From the NCBI GenBank assembly GCA_029582155.1, contig CM055899.1, positions 54,951,853 through 55,015,852 on the forward strand: a stretch of 64,000 nt of DNA, written 5' to 3'. Below the pieces are notes generated by a model. The model ran no database searches, had not been told where the DNA came from, and saw nothing but the letters and a program-made list of their open reading frames with translations. This document shows positions 46,735-56,712 of the stretch, one piece after another. Source of the DNA: Panopea generosa. Lineage: Eukaryota > Mollusca > Bivalvia > Adapedonta > Hiatellidae. The number at the start of each line of letters is the position of its first letter. The first letter of the stretch is position 1. The position numbers were made by a program, and so were the translations under genes.

Positions 46735-47134
46735 CTGGATTTGTTAAGGCCTACCCTTTAAAGTATTCCCCCGAACAGATACACTCTTCTGAATTCTTGC
46801 TGTCCACCACCTAAATGCCGCAAAGTAGTTTTCCCTTGGTATACTGTTCAAACACTGAAATATTGCTGACCCACGGGCACTTCTAGTAGCATAGAATTTA
46901 ACTGCGAGCATTTGTCTGGCATAGGAAATATGAAGAAAGTCACATGAGCTTAAGTCAGGGTAATAAGGGGAATGTTCAACAGAATAACCTATTTATGTTC
47001 TACGAATACTTGTTCGCTTTTACTATTGTGGTTAAAAGCATTGCCATAAATAAGCTGTATGTCTTCTAAACCTTAACTTGGGCGTTTATTTTGATAAAAC
47101 TGTTTGACAGATTGAAGTACTTTATCTTTGTTAA
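46735..47134 (-). pseudogene. Mariner transposase, C-terminal part
   Basis: Continues from 55,106 after removal of the 8-kb element. The minus strand reads LIYGNAFNHNSKSEQVF ('HDNARPHTA', second catalytic Asp changed to Gly), then in other frames HSPYYPDLSSCDFLHIPYAR ('HPPYSPDLxPxDFxxFP', catalytic third Asp kept). It ends with LNSIPRENYFAAFRWWTARI and SVSVRGNTLKG ('IPxxxxxxxFxxWxxRxxkCI...GxYFEG'). Frameshifts and the lost Asp make it a fossil. Confidence 0.85.
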
Positions 47135-47340
47135 GGGGACGCAAACTTTACAAAGTGGATGGGGTATGTAAGAAAAGTATAACCTTTGTTATCAAAAAAA
47201 TGAATAAGTGTCACTTACAAATTTATCTTGTGTTGAATTTTCTTCAAATATAGGGGACGCAAACTTTACAAAATGGGTGGGATATGTAAGAAAAGTATAA
47301 CCTTTGTTAACAAAAAAATGAATAAGTGTCACTTACTTAT
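47135..47340. repeat. Tandem duplication of the transposon's left end
   Basis: 'ggggacgcaaactttacaaa' at 47,135 recurs at 47,253, and the following ~85 bp ('tatgtaagaaaagtataacc', 'aaaaaatgaataagtgtcac') are nearly identical. The outer copy carries the TTAA junction. Duplicated termini could provide extra transposase sites. Confidence 0.95.
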
Positions 47341-49035
47341 TTTACAAACAATGTTTAATATCAATGTTAAGACAAAGTTTGCTGTAACAATTAGTTATTA
47401 AAATAAATTAAATTTGAAATTATAACACATTATAATTCCGTTAGCCATGTACATTCAAACAGCCATTGTCAATAGTTTCAAGTTCATTTGGATATATCAA
47501 TACAAACACTAATTCCTTGATAACAAAATGTAGAAAAAGTAAAATGTAAAAATATGCTTACTTTTAAAGTTTTATCCAACTGTAATATGGTAGTACATTA
47601 AAAAAATAATGATTATCACAGGCATTGACCATGTAAAAAGTATTAAAGTCAAAAATTACCATCTTAAATCTATAATGGTAGGTATTTAAATAGTTTATGT
47701 TATGACTATTGTTATAAAATTGTTTTAAATAAAAGATTAAACCTTTAAATCCTGTTAGAAATTGTTAACAAATATTATCCATGTCATAAACATGTAAAAA
47801 CATTAACTTGGTAAGAATGTGTTATGAATACTGTCTTTGGTTATTACTGTGAAATTGTACGACATGATCGGTGTTCCCGTTGTTGGTTGGCATGACGTAA
47901 AGAATAATATCCACTAGTTGCACGAAGTACTGGAGGGTGCAGCATTGGTGGATCAAGTCTTGCAGCTGTGATGGAGTCTTACAGTATGGAGAGTTGGAGA
48001 CCTATCTGTGCACAGTGCATTGAATTCATTTTGAATATAACATCACAATCACAGATGTATCCGGTTATGTTGACAAATGCCAATGAAAATGAACTAACAT
48101 CCACAATTTTCGAAAACTCCACTCGTCACACAATTCTTTCTTTAAATCATCAGTGCTGGTCACAATGATGTTATAAATAATTTATACATAACTATTTGCA
48201 CATAGTTCCCACAACTACTTTATAAACCATTACACTGGTAACACAACTGTATCTTCAGTATTAGTATAACTAGTGTGTATATTAAGACACTTGTAACAAT
48301 GGAGACTCCGTTATTTAACACAATTCTTTTAACTTGAGTAATCAAATATCAAATAATGGTAACTCTGAAAACACAACTATTGGCATCATTAAGGCAAAAT
48401 TTGATGTTCACCTAAACACCGATACTTATCTTTAAATGGTTCCTACCATTATATTGTTCTGCTAAATTTAGCATGTAATATTTGTGGATAATACCCCATA
48501 ATGACTAGTCATTTTAGTTTTTATAGTGAAACTTGTACAGGCATCTATGTCTTTCCACTTTTTCGAACTGTGTAACAATTACGAAACAAGTGTCTCTCTG
48601 TGCAACTCCATCTGTGGTGAAAATATTAAAGATACATTTGTAATAAAATATTTTTTTTATATAATTTCTAAATTATTATTTTCATTTCTTTATCATGCCT
48701 TCTCAAACTTTTATTGTTAATTTCCACAACAAATTGTATTAATTCTTAAATGTATATGTGTATATATATATATGGAGATAATTATTTGTGAATAACCAAG
48801 ACATAAATGTACAGACCAGACTACGGCGAGTGCGCCTAGCTATAATGCAAACCATATATACAATATCAAGGCCTCTGGCTAACAATACATTTGGTGTCGA
48901 CCATGACTTATATACTACGGAATTATATGCAACACATCTGGACAGGGTGGACAAATATATATATATTGTTTTATGATGTTCATGAAAATGATTATATTGG
49001 CTTTTTTCTAATAATGTTGGAATTAAGTACTGTTT
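47341..49035. other. Gene-free left arm of the transposon
   Basis: AT-rich. The open frame at 47,968-48,168 and the less AT-rich patch 47,860-48,170 show no recognised domain on either strand. A (TA)n-like tract lies at ~48,750-48,775. Possible 3' UTR of the minus-strand gene. Confidence 0.4.
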
Positions 49036-49130
49036 CCAGGCAGGTTGATAGTGCAGTGAGTATAGTAATGGCCACTGAGATGATGGGTTCGATTCCACGC
49101 TCAGTGCAATGAACTCTCAAAAACAACACT
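49036..49130 (+). mobile_element. tRNA-derived SINE head, second type
   Basis: 'tttccaggcaggttgatagtgcagtgagtat' (A-box-like, TAGTGCAGTGAG) is followed by 'gatgggttcgattccac' at ~49,083 (B-box GGTTCGATTCC). The spacing suits an RNA polymerase III promoter. Wording differs from the SINE family at 3,700, so this is a separate tRNA-derived element. The body is short or degenerate. Confidence 0.55.
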
Positions 49131-49452
49131 CTATATAGATTGAACCCATAAAACACACTAAATATGGAATACAATAATGTCTAAGGTTATTTTGTACATA
49201 AATAAAGTAATGATATTTTGGTAATGTCATATATCTACTGATCAATAATATTTGAATATTCAGACTCAAATTAAAGTGCTGGTCACTTGAATTATGTATT
49301 TTAATGTTAAAAATTGATAAACAAATTTCATATCAGAGTACATGTATAAAATTTATTCGATTGTATTAATAATATTGTTTTTTTTTTAAAACATTAACAT
49401 ATGAATGAAGTAATGTATATTCTAAATAAAAATCAAACCGTTGCAGTGCACT

Positions 49453-49574
49453 TCAAATATCCACAAATTTCAATGATCCAGTCCTTAAATCTTCATGCAG
49501 ATTTTCTACTTCAATGGGGGCATCCTCACCTTTGTAAAGGACCTCATACACAGCACCAGGAATGCCATCTTTCC
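49453..49574 (-). CDS. Transposon gene, last exon (end of Tudor/chromo-like domain)
   Basis: The acceptor is a CTTTTCTTTCTTTCTTT tract then AAAG at 49,575. The exon begins with two bases completing a split Gly codon, reads GKDGIPGAVYEVLYKGEDAP, then IEVENLHEDLRTGSLKFVDI and a TGA. Phase 1 at entry fits the donor phase of the exon at 50,311 exactly. 'YEVLYxGEDxxxxxxLxxDLxxGxLxxV' is the second half of a Tudor/chromo-like barrel; with the preceding exon it gives one complete small domain. No stops or frameshifts. The function is probably chromatin or methyl-lysine/arginine reading; this is inference from fold-like pattern. Confidence 0.6.
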
Positions 49575-49758
49575 CTTTTTTTAAAGAAAGAAAGAAAAGG
49601 CATACATGTAGTGGATAACATTGGTAAATAAAATATACATAATTAAGAACAAGAAAGAAACTATTTTATTGTAAATTGTAATGCACCGAGATACACTTAT
49701 GACAGAGAGAAATTGATTGGTAAATGATATGCACAAAACGTGATGCTTTAAAAGGTTT

Positions 49759-50020
49759 GCCGGGGCTGATTAGTTTACTTGGCATCATGTCCAACTTACT
49801 GTCAATGCTTGGGTCATGATTTTGAATCTATGTCCAGCCACAGTGTTAAAGATAATTGATATATGACATAACCACATTGCGTTACATTACCATTCATCTG
49901 TCACCGCTGATTAAAATGTTAAGTTATCAGTTACTTGGTGGTGCAAAGACAGGTACTGTTTTATGATCGAGGATCCCATGAAAGAGTGGTTACTTAACTG
50001 ATCATCTATGGTAACAAATT
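49759..50020 (+). mobile_element. tRNA-derived SINE, copy inside an intron of the transposon
   Basis: Head 'gccggggctgattagtttacttgg', decayed B box 'gggtcatgattttgaatcta', then 'tgtcaccgctgattaaaatg', 'gttatcagttacttgg' and 'gaggatcccatgaaagagtg'. These match, in the same order, the minus-strand copy at 3,700-3,960 (CTCTCACCGCTGA, GTTATCAGTTACTTG, GGATCCCAGGAAA). It is placed in the intron between the 50,311 and 49,574 exons. Confidence 0.7.
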
Positions 50021-50310
50021 ATGTTAAATATGTAATCACTCAATTCAATATGTCTGCTTACTCTTTATTTACATGTATCATTGTGTTGGTTCAATGGAAA
50101 AACATCCACTCTGTAGTGTATTATGGATTATCAATGTTATCTCAATCCATTGCTGGGTCTCAACAAATATTTTTCACCTCTGCATTTTAAGAATAGTCAT
50201 TAAGGAACTAACTGTACCTTAATTGTACAATACTTCAATTACCTACTTCTAGCCATAACACAGTTAAATATAATATCATAATGTGACAATATATAGCATT
50301 AGGCTTGTAC

Positions 50311-50449
50311 CTTTAAAAACTTCCAAAACTGTACCACTATACCATTCAGTTTTGTTAATTGTCTCGTCTGTGCACCATTCATGTAGAATTCTGCGACCAA
50401 GAAACTTTATACGGTGGGGTTTCCTAGATCTTGAACTGAAACTCTGGGT
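50311..50449 (-). CDS. Transposon gene exon (first half of Tudor/chromo-like domain)
   Basis: The acceptor AATGTAATTTCAG ends at 50,450 and the donor GTACAA starts at 50,310. Entry phase 0, exit phase 1, 46 full codons. Reads TQSFSSRSRKPHRIKFLGRR, then ILHEWCTDETINKTEWYSGT and VLEVFK. 'F-x-G-x-x-I-x-H-x-W...W-Y-x-G-x-V' is the opening of a Tudor/chromo-like barrel, with the aromatic pair W-Y before G-x-V typical of such domains. The next exon supplies the remaining strands. A basic SRSRKPHR stretch could act as nuclear localisation signal. Confidence 0.6.
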
Positions 50450-50717
50450 CTGAAATTACATTTGGTTAAATGTTCAATAAAATGTGAAACAGCCACTACA
50501 GAAATGATTAGGAATTGTCAATGTTATTAAAATGGCCATGTATACAGTTTAATTTGCTTGGAAATTATAGAAATAGGAAATGTGGTTGTTTTCTTGGCTG
50601 CTTAATAAAGGTGTCAATCAATTACAGGGTTTTGACTGCATAACACAATATTTTAAAGATATGTATATTAATCATTAAACTGCAAAGAAATAACATTTAT
50701 TGATGTTCATATATTAC

Positions 50718-50891
50718 CTTGTTTTCTGCTGAGCTGGTAGATGGTACCTGTGCGTCATGTTGTACTGAGCTGGTAGTTGGTACCTGTCTGTCATGGTGTA
50801 CTGCACTTGTAGATGGTATCTTCTTTTCTTGTAATTGTTTGGTGGGATTTGGTATATCTACATGGACGTCAGATTCTGTTTTTGGATTGAA
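50718..50891 (-). CDS. Transposon gene exon (Ser/Thr-rich 12-residue repeats)
   Basis: The acceptor ATATTTTTTTTTCAG ends at 50,892 and the donor GTAATA starts at 50,717. Exactly 58 codons, phase 0 at both ends. Reads FNPKTESDVHVDIPNPTKQL then QEKKI and three tandem repeats: PSTSAVHHDRQV, PTTSSVQHDAQV, PSTSSAENK. A low-complexity, probably disordered linker between nuclease and Tudor-like tail. Intact frame. The preceding exon in the gene is either the YqaJ exon (donor at 51,387, phase 0) or the PHD-like candidate at 51,198-51,313. Confidence 0.55.
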
Positions 50892-51197
50892 CTGAAAAAA
50901 AAATATAAACAAATACATATATAAATGGTAGTGAAGAATATATATTTGTAATAAAATATTGATTAAATAATGTATAATATCCAAAATGTTTGTACATTTA
51001 AACTTTATATAATTATAATACATAGTACAAACCAATTATTACCAATATTTATAGTATAGCTATTATAAGTAAATAACACACTATGTTTAGAAAACACTTA
51101 CTGTCATGTGCCAATCAGAGATATGGTGATACATATCAATTTAAAATACATCATTGAAACATAATTTGAACTGTAATTTTTGCATTGCAATACTTAC

Positions 51198-51313
51198 TGC
51201 AATGCCAGAAGATAAAACTGCAATGTTGATCTCCACTTGGCGTCATAATAACTATAATGCTGACAAATATTTTAATATTTGGTATGCCGGATATAAAATC
51301 TTGTTGACATTTC
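51198..51313 (-). pseudogene. Candidate PHD-like exon, damaged
   Basis: Strong splice signals: the acceptor CGCATCTGCAG ends at 51,314 and the donor GTAAGTATTG starts at 51,197. One frame reads KCQQDFISG, a long insert, then VIMTPSGDQHCSFIFWHC. This recalls the 'MIxCDNxxCxxxWFHxxC' half of a PHD finger with altered spacing. Length 116 nt does not preserve frame between the phase-0 neighbours, and frame 0 has a stop, so it is either decayed or a decoy. Weak evidence. Confidence 0.25.
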
Positions 51314-51387
51314 CTGCAGATGCGTATATTCTTCTTCAATTTTCAGTAATGCATAAATAAAGTGATATTGTAAAAAAATATACATAC

Positions 51388-52520
51388 CAAGGGTGATTTT
51401 GGTTTTCTTATGCCTGAGTAAGTTCTGTAGCGTGGTGAAGCTAGCTCTGGTAACAGGAATGTCATGTAAAAACATTTCAGCTTCAGTACCATCATGGTAT
51501 TCCACATTATTGTGTCTCTATAAATCCTTCCAATATATATGTCGTAAGGATTTAAGCGCCGCAACACAAAATCACACCATAGTTTATCAATGATGTTCAA
51601 CTGTCCTTGTATTTGGTAGTATATCTCATGCTTTCTTTTCAAACTTATTCCATTAGGACCATTTTCTAAGCAAAAGTTTGGCACCTTTTGAACTGCTTCT
51701 TTGATACTATATTTATTGTTCTGCAGATTTTTTTTATTTCAATTAATCCTTCTCCATTCTCTTCTATGACTAAACCGTCTGTTGATGCTGCCAATTTTAG
51801 ATATTTTATACTGATTGTTAGATCATTTTTTATAATTTCTACATTTCCTTTCTTGTTTTTGTATTCAATAATTGTGTTTTCCTCTTGTACCAGGCCTCTG
51901 ATAGTAATGATGTTACCCTTTAATTGAGAATATATCATATTTTCGAATAAACATGTAGATAAATTATTTGTTCTTCGCGACATCACTTTTCCAAAATTTG
52001 AACTAGTAAGTCTTTTACATATTTCTTCTTTCCAAACTTCACTACTATGTTGCAGTCGAGATTTATGTTCAATATCTTTTATTTCTTGTTCACTTTTTTT
52101 TAATTTATTCAAAAATTTGGAACAAAGTTCTCTTAATTCATCTGTTGTTACATCTAGAGTGTCATCTAGTTGACTTCCATATCCAAGTTTGGCTGATTTT
52201 GCACAACTTTGCCTCAAACTTTCTAACTTCCTTTTTCTTCTAAACGTTTTATTTTCTTCTTTAATTTTATATGCTTTTGTGGCTTCTACTTTTTTACTCT
52301 GCGACATCACTTTTTTGTTGAAATGGCAACCGGCTTGGATTCCTGTCACTTTTTGAAATGTTATTGATGACCATGCAGGACCTAAATTTTTACGAATGGC
52401 TCCACCATAGCACCTGGTATTCCATGAACCTCTAGCGCATCTGTTGACAAACTTTCCTCCATCGAATTTTGCACGAATTGATATCCAACTTTCTGCCAAA
52501 TTGGTTGTAAAGTTGCCAAT
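51388..52520 (-). pseudogene. Transposase C-terminus fused to YqaJ-type nuclease; one frameshift
   Basis: Opens with NLAESWISIRAKFDGGKFVN R...GSWNTRC, the closing segment of Mutator-like transposases ('M.IR.KFdGGK..Nr.Q.GS...R'). Next comes a Lys/Glu-rich coiled linker (residues ~65-150) and then a YqaJ domain: WKEEICKRLTSSNFGKVMSR, KLAASTDGLVIE, GLIEIKK, LKRKHEIYYQIQGQLNI and LPELASPRYR. The S-T-D-G and E-I-K motifs are the catalytic D and E-x-K of a PD-(D/E)xK exonuclease; Q-x-Q-G-Q is the family's final motif. The frame changes once, in an A-run at 51,728-51,735, where a ninth A would restore it. Donor GTATGT at 51,387. Probably processes DNA ends in transposition (inference). Confidence 0.85.
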
Positions 52521-52549
52521 AAAACGCCATTCTTGACTGTTTCAAGTCC

Positions 52550-54034
52550 TCTTTAGACGGCAATTTCCAATAATCATACTAATTTTCAAATATAGCATCG
52601 ATTAAATTAGTAGACTGCTCCAGATGATGTACTTCAATATCATCTACTGACTTTGAATTTCCCTTTTTGCAGAAGTTGGAACAATTTTGATGAAAAACAC
52701 AGGAAATGATAAATAGAGTTTTTTTATGCCATGTTTCAACTGTTTTACATTTTTATCTTTGCTTCTCATTTTGATTGCACATCTAATAACTGTTGTTCGT
52801 CGTGAATCAATTTGCCCTTTCCTTTAAAGTGGGGTTTCTCTTAAACTAAGCGTTCTAAGTTTGATCTAACACATTTGCATGTGTGATTTGCACATTCTAA
52901 TTTTTTAATGGAACTGCCCCACACAGGCACATTTTCTTGTAATCGTGCATAAACTGAACTTTCACCGTCTGCTATTAACTTCATATACCGAACACCATGT
53001 ACAGTTTCTGCCTCTATGAAACCACTTAAAATTATATCAGCCTCCATAGCTTGTGAATTACCGTTCCGGTTTTTAAAGCATGTATGAGGATGTGGGTCTT
53101 AGCCATTGTTCTCTGCCTTGGAACATATAATACACTGTTTGTTTCTAACCCAAATTTATAAAAACTTCTGAGTCTCGGCTCCAAAAAATTACTCCAACAC
53201 CACCAAAAGCGTTGTAACTGACCAGCCACCATCACATATCACTGTCACGGCCGGGATACCCTGATTATAGTCATCTCTGGCAAATGCAAGTTTTTTCTCT
53301 TTTGCACCAGATTTGGCCATTTCCTCTTCCAGCACTTCATGCCATCAATTACCTATGTCATGTTCAATGTTTGAAAACATTTTTTCACTCATTTGTGGGG
53401 TGTTCATTGTGGACAACATTTCGTTCAAATTTGAAGGTCCTCTGCCTGAATTAACAGCACCCCACACCACTCTTACATTTATGTCATAGTACCCATTGTC
53501 TTGTCTGCTTAAAGCTGGTTTCAATTTGAAATTCTTTCAAGCATCCATTGCATTTTCTAAAAGTATACTATACAGACCATTCTTGCATATTTCTGATCGT
53601 ATAACAATTGGTTCTTTTCCTAACTTGACAAGTTCGTGGGCTTTTAAACATAAACATGCATGAGTTGTTATGTTTACAACATGATCTTTCAAATTTTCCA
53701 AATTCTTGATTCGATAACCGGACAATGGGTGTCGGTGCAATACAAATTTCAAAGATGTTGAACCAAGACTGCACAGTTTTGTTGCATTCATTCTTTGAAT
53801 ACGTAACCTTCGGACAGAAAATCGTGTGTAATACTAGCCACTGGATGAGACAACTTTACGTACCAACTGGTATGGTGGAAATTTTCTGCTGTCATTCGAA
53901 TACAGTTTCATTTTCTCTTCCTTTTTCAACACCTCAAGTTTCTGTTTTCGTTTATATGTCTTAGAGTTTTTTCCACATGGTTGTCCAAATCTTCTCCTTG
54001 TCCTTTTCTTTCTATCCTTAGCATGTAATGCCAT
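52550..54034 (-). pseudogene. Mutator-like (DDE-type) transposase, frameshifted
   Basis: From an ATG at 54,034 the protein starts MALHAKDRKKRTRRRFGQPC, a basic N-terminus. Then HPLSGYRIKNLENLKDHVVN ITTHACLCL (53,740 on, the 'GxRIxdlenL...' block with Cys/His), an 'NYDINVRVVWGAVNSG'-like segment split over frames (~53,510-53,450) and 'GIPAVTVICDGGW' (53,260), with an Asp of the DDE core. 'MEADIILSGFIEAETVHGVR', 'YMKLIADGESSVYARLQENV' and 'ECANHTCKC' (53,047-52,850) carry a further Asp and the C/H block. At least five frame changes or stops lie between these pieces, so this half has decayed more than the YqaJ half. Confidence 0.8.
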
Positions 54035-55105
54035 ATCGTGAGTTCACTATTCATTTATAAGTCAATAACAACACAATTTTCACAAGTGTCCACAAAATAG
54101 TATTAAATTGAGGTTTTCCATCACAGTTATTTCTATCCATATACGCGAACACATGTTTACTACACCATACCACGTTTCAATTTTCGTTGCACGGGATTTG
54201 CATGCATTTTACTACAATTTTACAACACTTACCTTGGATGACAGTCTCTCAAAAATGACTTTTACCTACCGATGACAGAGAGATCGACATGACGAGAGTA
54301 TATAAAATGATAACTTGTTTGTTATTTACTGTATGTAGGACAATACTTACCAAGTACACGGCTTGTAGGTTATAAAATATACGAAATTCGGTTTGTATTT
54401 TGATATTTTACAACAGACGGATGTAGCCGTATTACACCAACGGAAAATTATACGCCATAAGAAAATAGTTTCCGTTTCGGAACACTTTCGCTCATATACA
54501 TGTGTATTTGTTTACCGAGATGTGTAAATAATGTCGCGTATTAATATCAGGAAGGTGAATCGGTGAAAAAGATTGAAAATGAAAACATGACAGCGTAAAA
54601 GCATTAACGTTTTAATATAGTTTTCAGGTATTACCATGTTTTGAGTAATGACAACCTTGGCAGTGTTTAGTAAATATGCTTAACTTAAGTTTGCACAAGA
54701 ATTAACAGCTGATCGCGTGTTCAGCACTATGTTGTTGGTATTTAGAATATTTGTTTACCTTTTTTTTGTCAACAAACACTTTTGGTAAACACGATTTAGT
54801 TATATCAATTATTTTAAATATTTCTAGACATTGTTTTTGAACCATTATGATATAGCAACCAGTAAATATAGGATCCAAATTGATCCGGTTATTCTGTTTG
54901 AATGTTCATGGTATTGGCCATTGTTTTCGTAATTAATACACAATTAGCTACCATTTATTTTTTAAAACGATAGTAAAACTGTTCTCTGCACTCATTTACC
55001 ATGCTTGGTTGTAATGGTTATGTAAAATAACATCTTTTTTTTTTTAGTTTTTAACACATGGTACCCCACTCACCTGAAAGCCAAACTTTGAAGTTTGCGT
55101 CCCCT

Positions 55106-55477
55106 TTAACTGGTCATTAATTGTTTAACTCTATTCGTAAGGAATATGTATAACAGGTTCACTAGAATGGAAGAAAATGGAATATAAAACCTTTTTAGCG
55201 GTTCTTGTCATCTTTGTTTTGACCGGCCTAGCCTGAAACTACCAAGCCATTGTTTGTTATCAATGCGCCGTTGGGGCTTAAAATAAAAAACACAAGTTTC
55301 ATACCCATACTTTGCTTACCCCCATTCAGTTTCTTAATTCAACGAAAAACTATTCTTACTATTACGATAAGACTATCGTGTATACAACCCAATTCAGAAT
55401 AAATCTCTTTTGATGATAATTGCAAAAAATGGGACTTTAATATAAGCATTTACTTCTAATTTTTCTTCCGGTTTCAT
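55106..55477 (-). pseudogene. Mariner transposase, N-terminal and central part
   Basis: From ATG at 55,477: MKPEEKLEVNAYI, frameshift, HFLQLSSKEIYSELGCIHD (helix-turn-helix, 'lk.lflkg.ssKEIy.El...yGd'). The end of the DNA-binding domain is deleted. Then GYETCVFYFKPQRRIDNKQW ('DETWVxxYxPExKxxSxxW', first catalytic Asp changed to Gly), SIFFHSSEPVIHIPYE ('vFFDxxGiVhxdfvP') and TINDQL at the TTAA where the 8-kb element inserted. It continues at 47,134. The repeat unit resumes at ~55,740, so the whole mariner occupied ~46,640-47,134 plus 55,106-55,740; its own terminal repeats are not readable. Confidence 0.8.
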
Positions 55478-56484
55478 TATGGCATTTAAATATAGCCACT
55501 ATAAATGAGTGTGTATAATTCAACAATAAATATCTTGGTCAATTATAATCGGATGAAATTGAGAACTCACAGGTGTATTGATTAAATATCCCCAAACACT
55601 CCTACGAGTTCTTCATGTTCTTATGCATCATTGTTTCTACGGATGACCAGTAGTGACAGAATTTATTGAATTTCCCTCGTACATACCACTGATTGGAGTG
55701 CAAACATTGAGTTTCCGTCAAGAAAATGTGGTTAGTTGAAAATATTTCAAAAAATAAATGTTGATTAAAATGTTTTATTGTATTTCGCATAAATACTTTT
55801 GAAGAGCGATACAATAATTTCAATATATTCGTTAGTATATTGTTAATGAGACTGTATTAGCGGCAAAGCCCCAACAAAAAAAGGTAATTCCACATGTGCA
55901 GTACTTATTTTTGCAGTTAAAATGCGATTATTTGAGTGGATTATAATAGCGTTGTTGTTAACTTTTAGTTTTCAACGTGCTTTCACATTTACTAAAGTTG
56001 TATTACGTCTCTCTTGGATTAAAGAAATGTACATATTTACACTTTTATAATACAATAGTAATTTTGATTAAGTAAATCACAGGCGAAAGTATTTCGCTGT
56101 TTCTAATCGGCAAAATGATTAAGTTACAACAAAGTTATTTTGAAAACATGATTTTATAATTCTATTCACAGACTTAATTGTGTGAATGCACCACCAGTCT
56201 AAAATCGCATGCATTACGGTCATACTAATTTATTTAAACTCGAATGTTACGAAAGCTCAAAATGTATATGAACCGCTTTGTAGTCTGCTTCCTTAGTAGA
56301 ACTAGATATTTAGTGTTGTTGATAGTGGCACTGAGTCTAGCTGGGACTTGAACCCGCAACATGTCGTATATATATTCATGAGAACTAAAATGCACCACTA
56401 GTCTGAAATCACACTTTTCTTGTACATGGCATCGAGGCATGAAACGTAATTAATAACGGAAGGTGTATGTTCTGAAGGTGATTG

Positions 56485-56712
56485 CTATCTGTTTAATTCT
56501 TCTATTATATATTTATTGTTATTTTATTTATAATTTAGAAAATATTGTGTCTGCCTGGTTTTCAGTTCTATCTGTTTAATTCTTCTATTATATATTTATT
56601 GTTATTTTATTTATAAAGTAATGTTTCTTCCTGGTGTTCAGTTCTATCAATTTAATTATTCTATTATATATTTATTGTTATTTTATTTAGAAAGTATTGT
56701 TTCTTTCTCGTG
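56485..56712. repeat. Local triplication of a ~76-83-bp AT-rich segment
   Basis: 'ctatctgtttaattcttctattatatatttattgttattttattta' begins at 56,485, 56,568 and (as 'ctatcaatttaattatt') 56,644. The paralogous stretch near 19,497 has one copy. Looks like a recent slippage or unequal-exchange event. Confidence 0.9.

Larger units (their letters stand above)
47135..55105 (-). mobile_element. TTAA-flanked DNA transposon encoding transposase, YqaJ nuclease and Tudor-like tail
   Basis: Left end GGGGACGCAAACTTTACAAA, right end (inverted) AGGGGACGCAAACTTCAAAG. TTAA flanks both sides (47,131-47,134; 55,106-55,109), and joining the flanks restores the mariner frame, which proves a 4-bp TTAA duplication. 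The left terminal ~90 bp is present twice (47,135 and 47,253). Genes are all on the minus strand: transposase region 54,034-52,550 running into a YqaJ-type nuclease to 51,388, then spliced C-terminal exons to 49,453. Between 47,350 and 49,030 no gene is recognised. TTAA targets and G-rich ends would fit Kolobok-type elements, but the transposase domain is of the 'Mutator-like' type named in protein databases; superfamily left open. Confidence 0.85.

Noticed and set aside
47860..48170. Less AT-rich patch with a 66-codon frame in the transposon's left arm
   Set aside because: No domain or coherent splice pair on either strand; possibly untranslated sequence.
56330..56365. Minus-strand GCGGGTTCAAGTCCC, a tRNA-like B box
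   Set aside because: Only the 3' arm is present and it recurs, decayed, in the paralogous unit near 16,820; treated as an old SINE remnant within the unit, not a gene.
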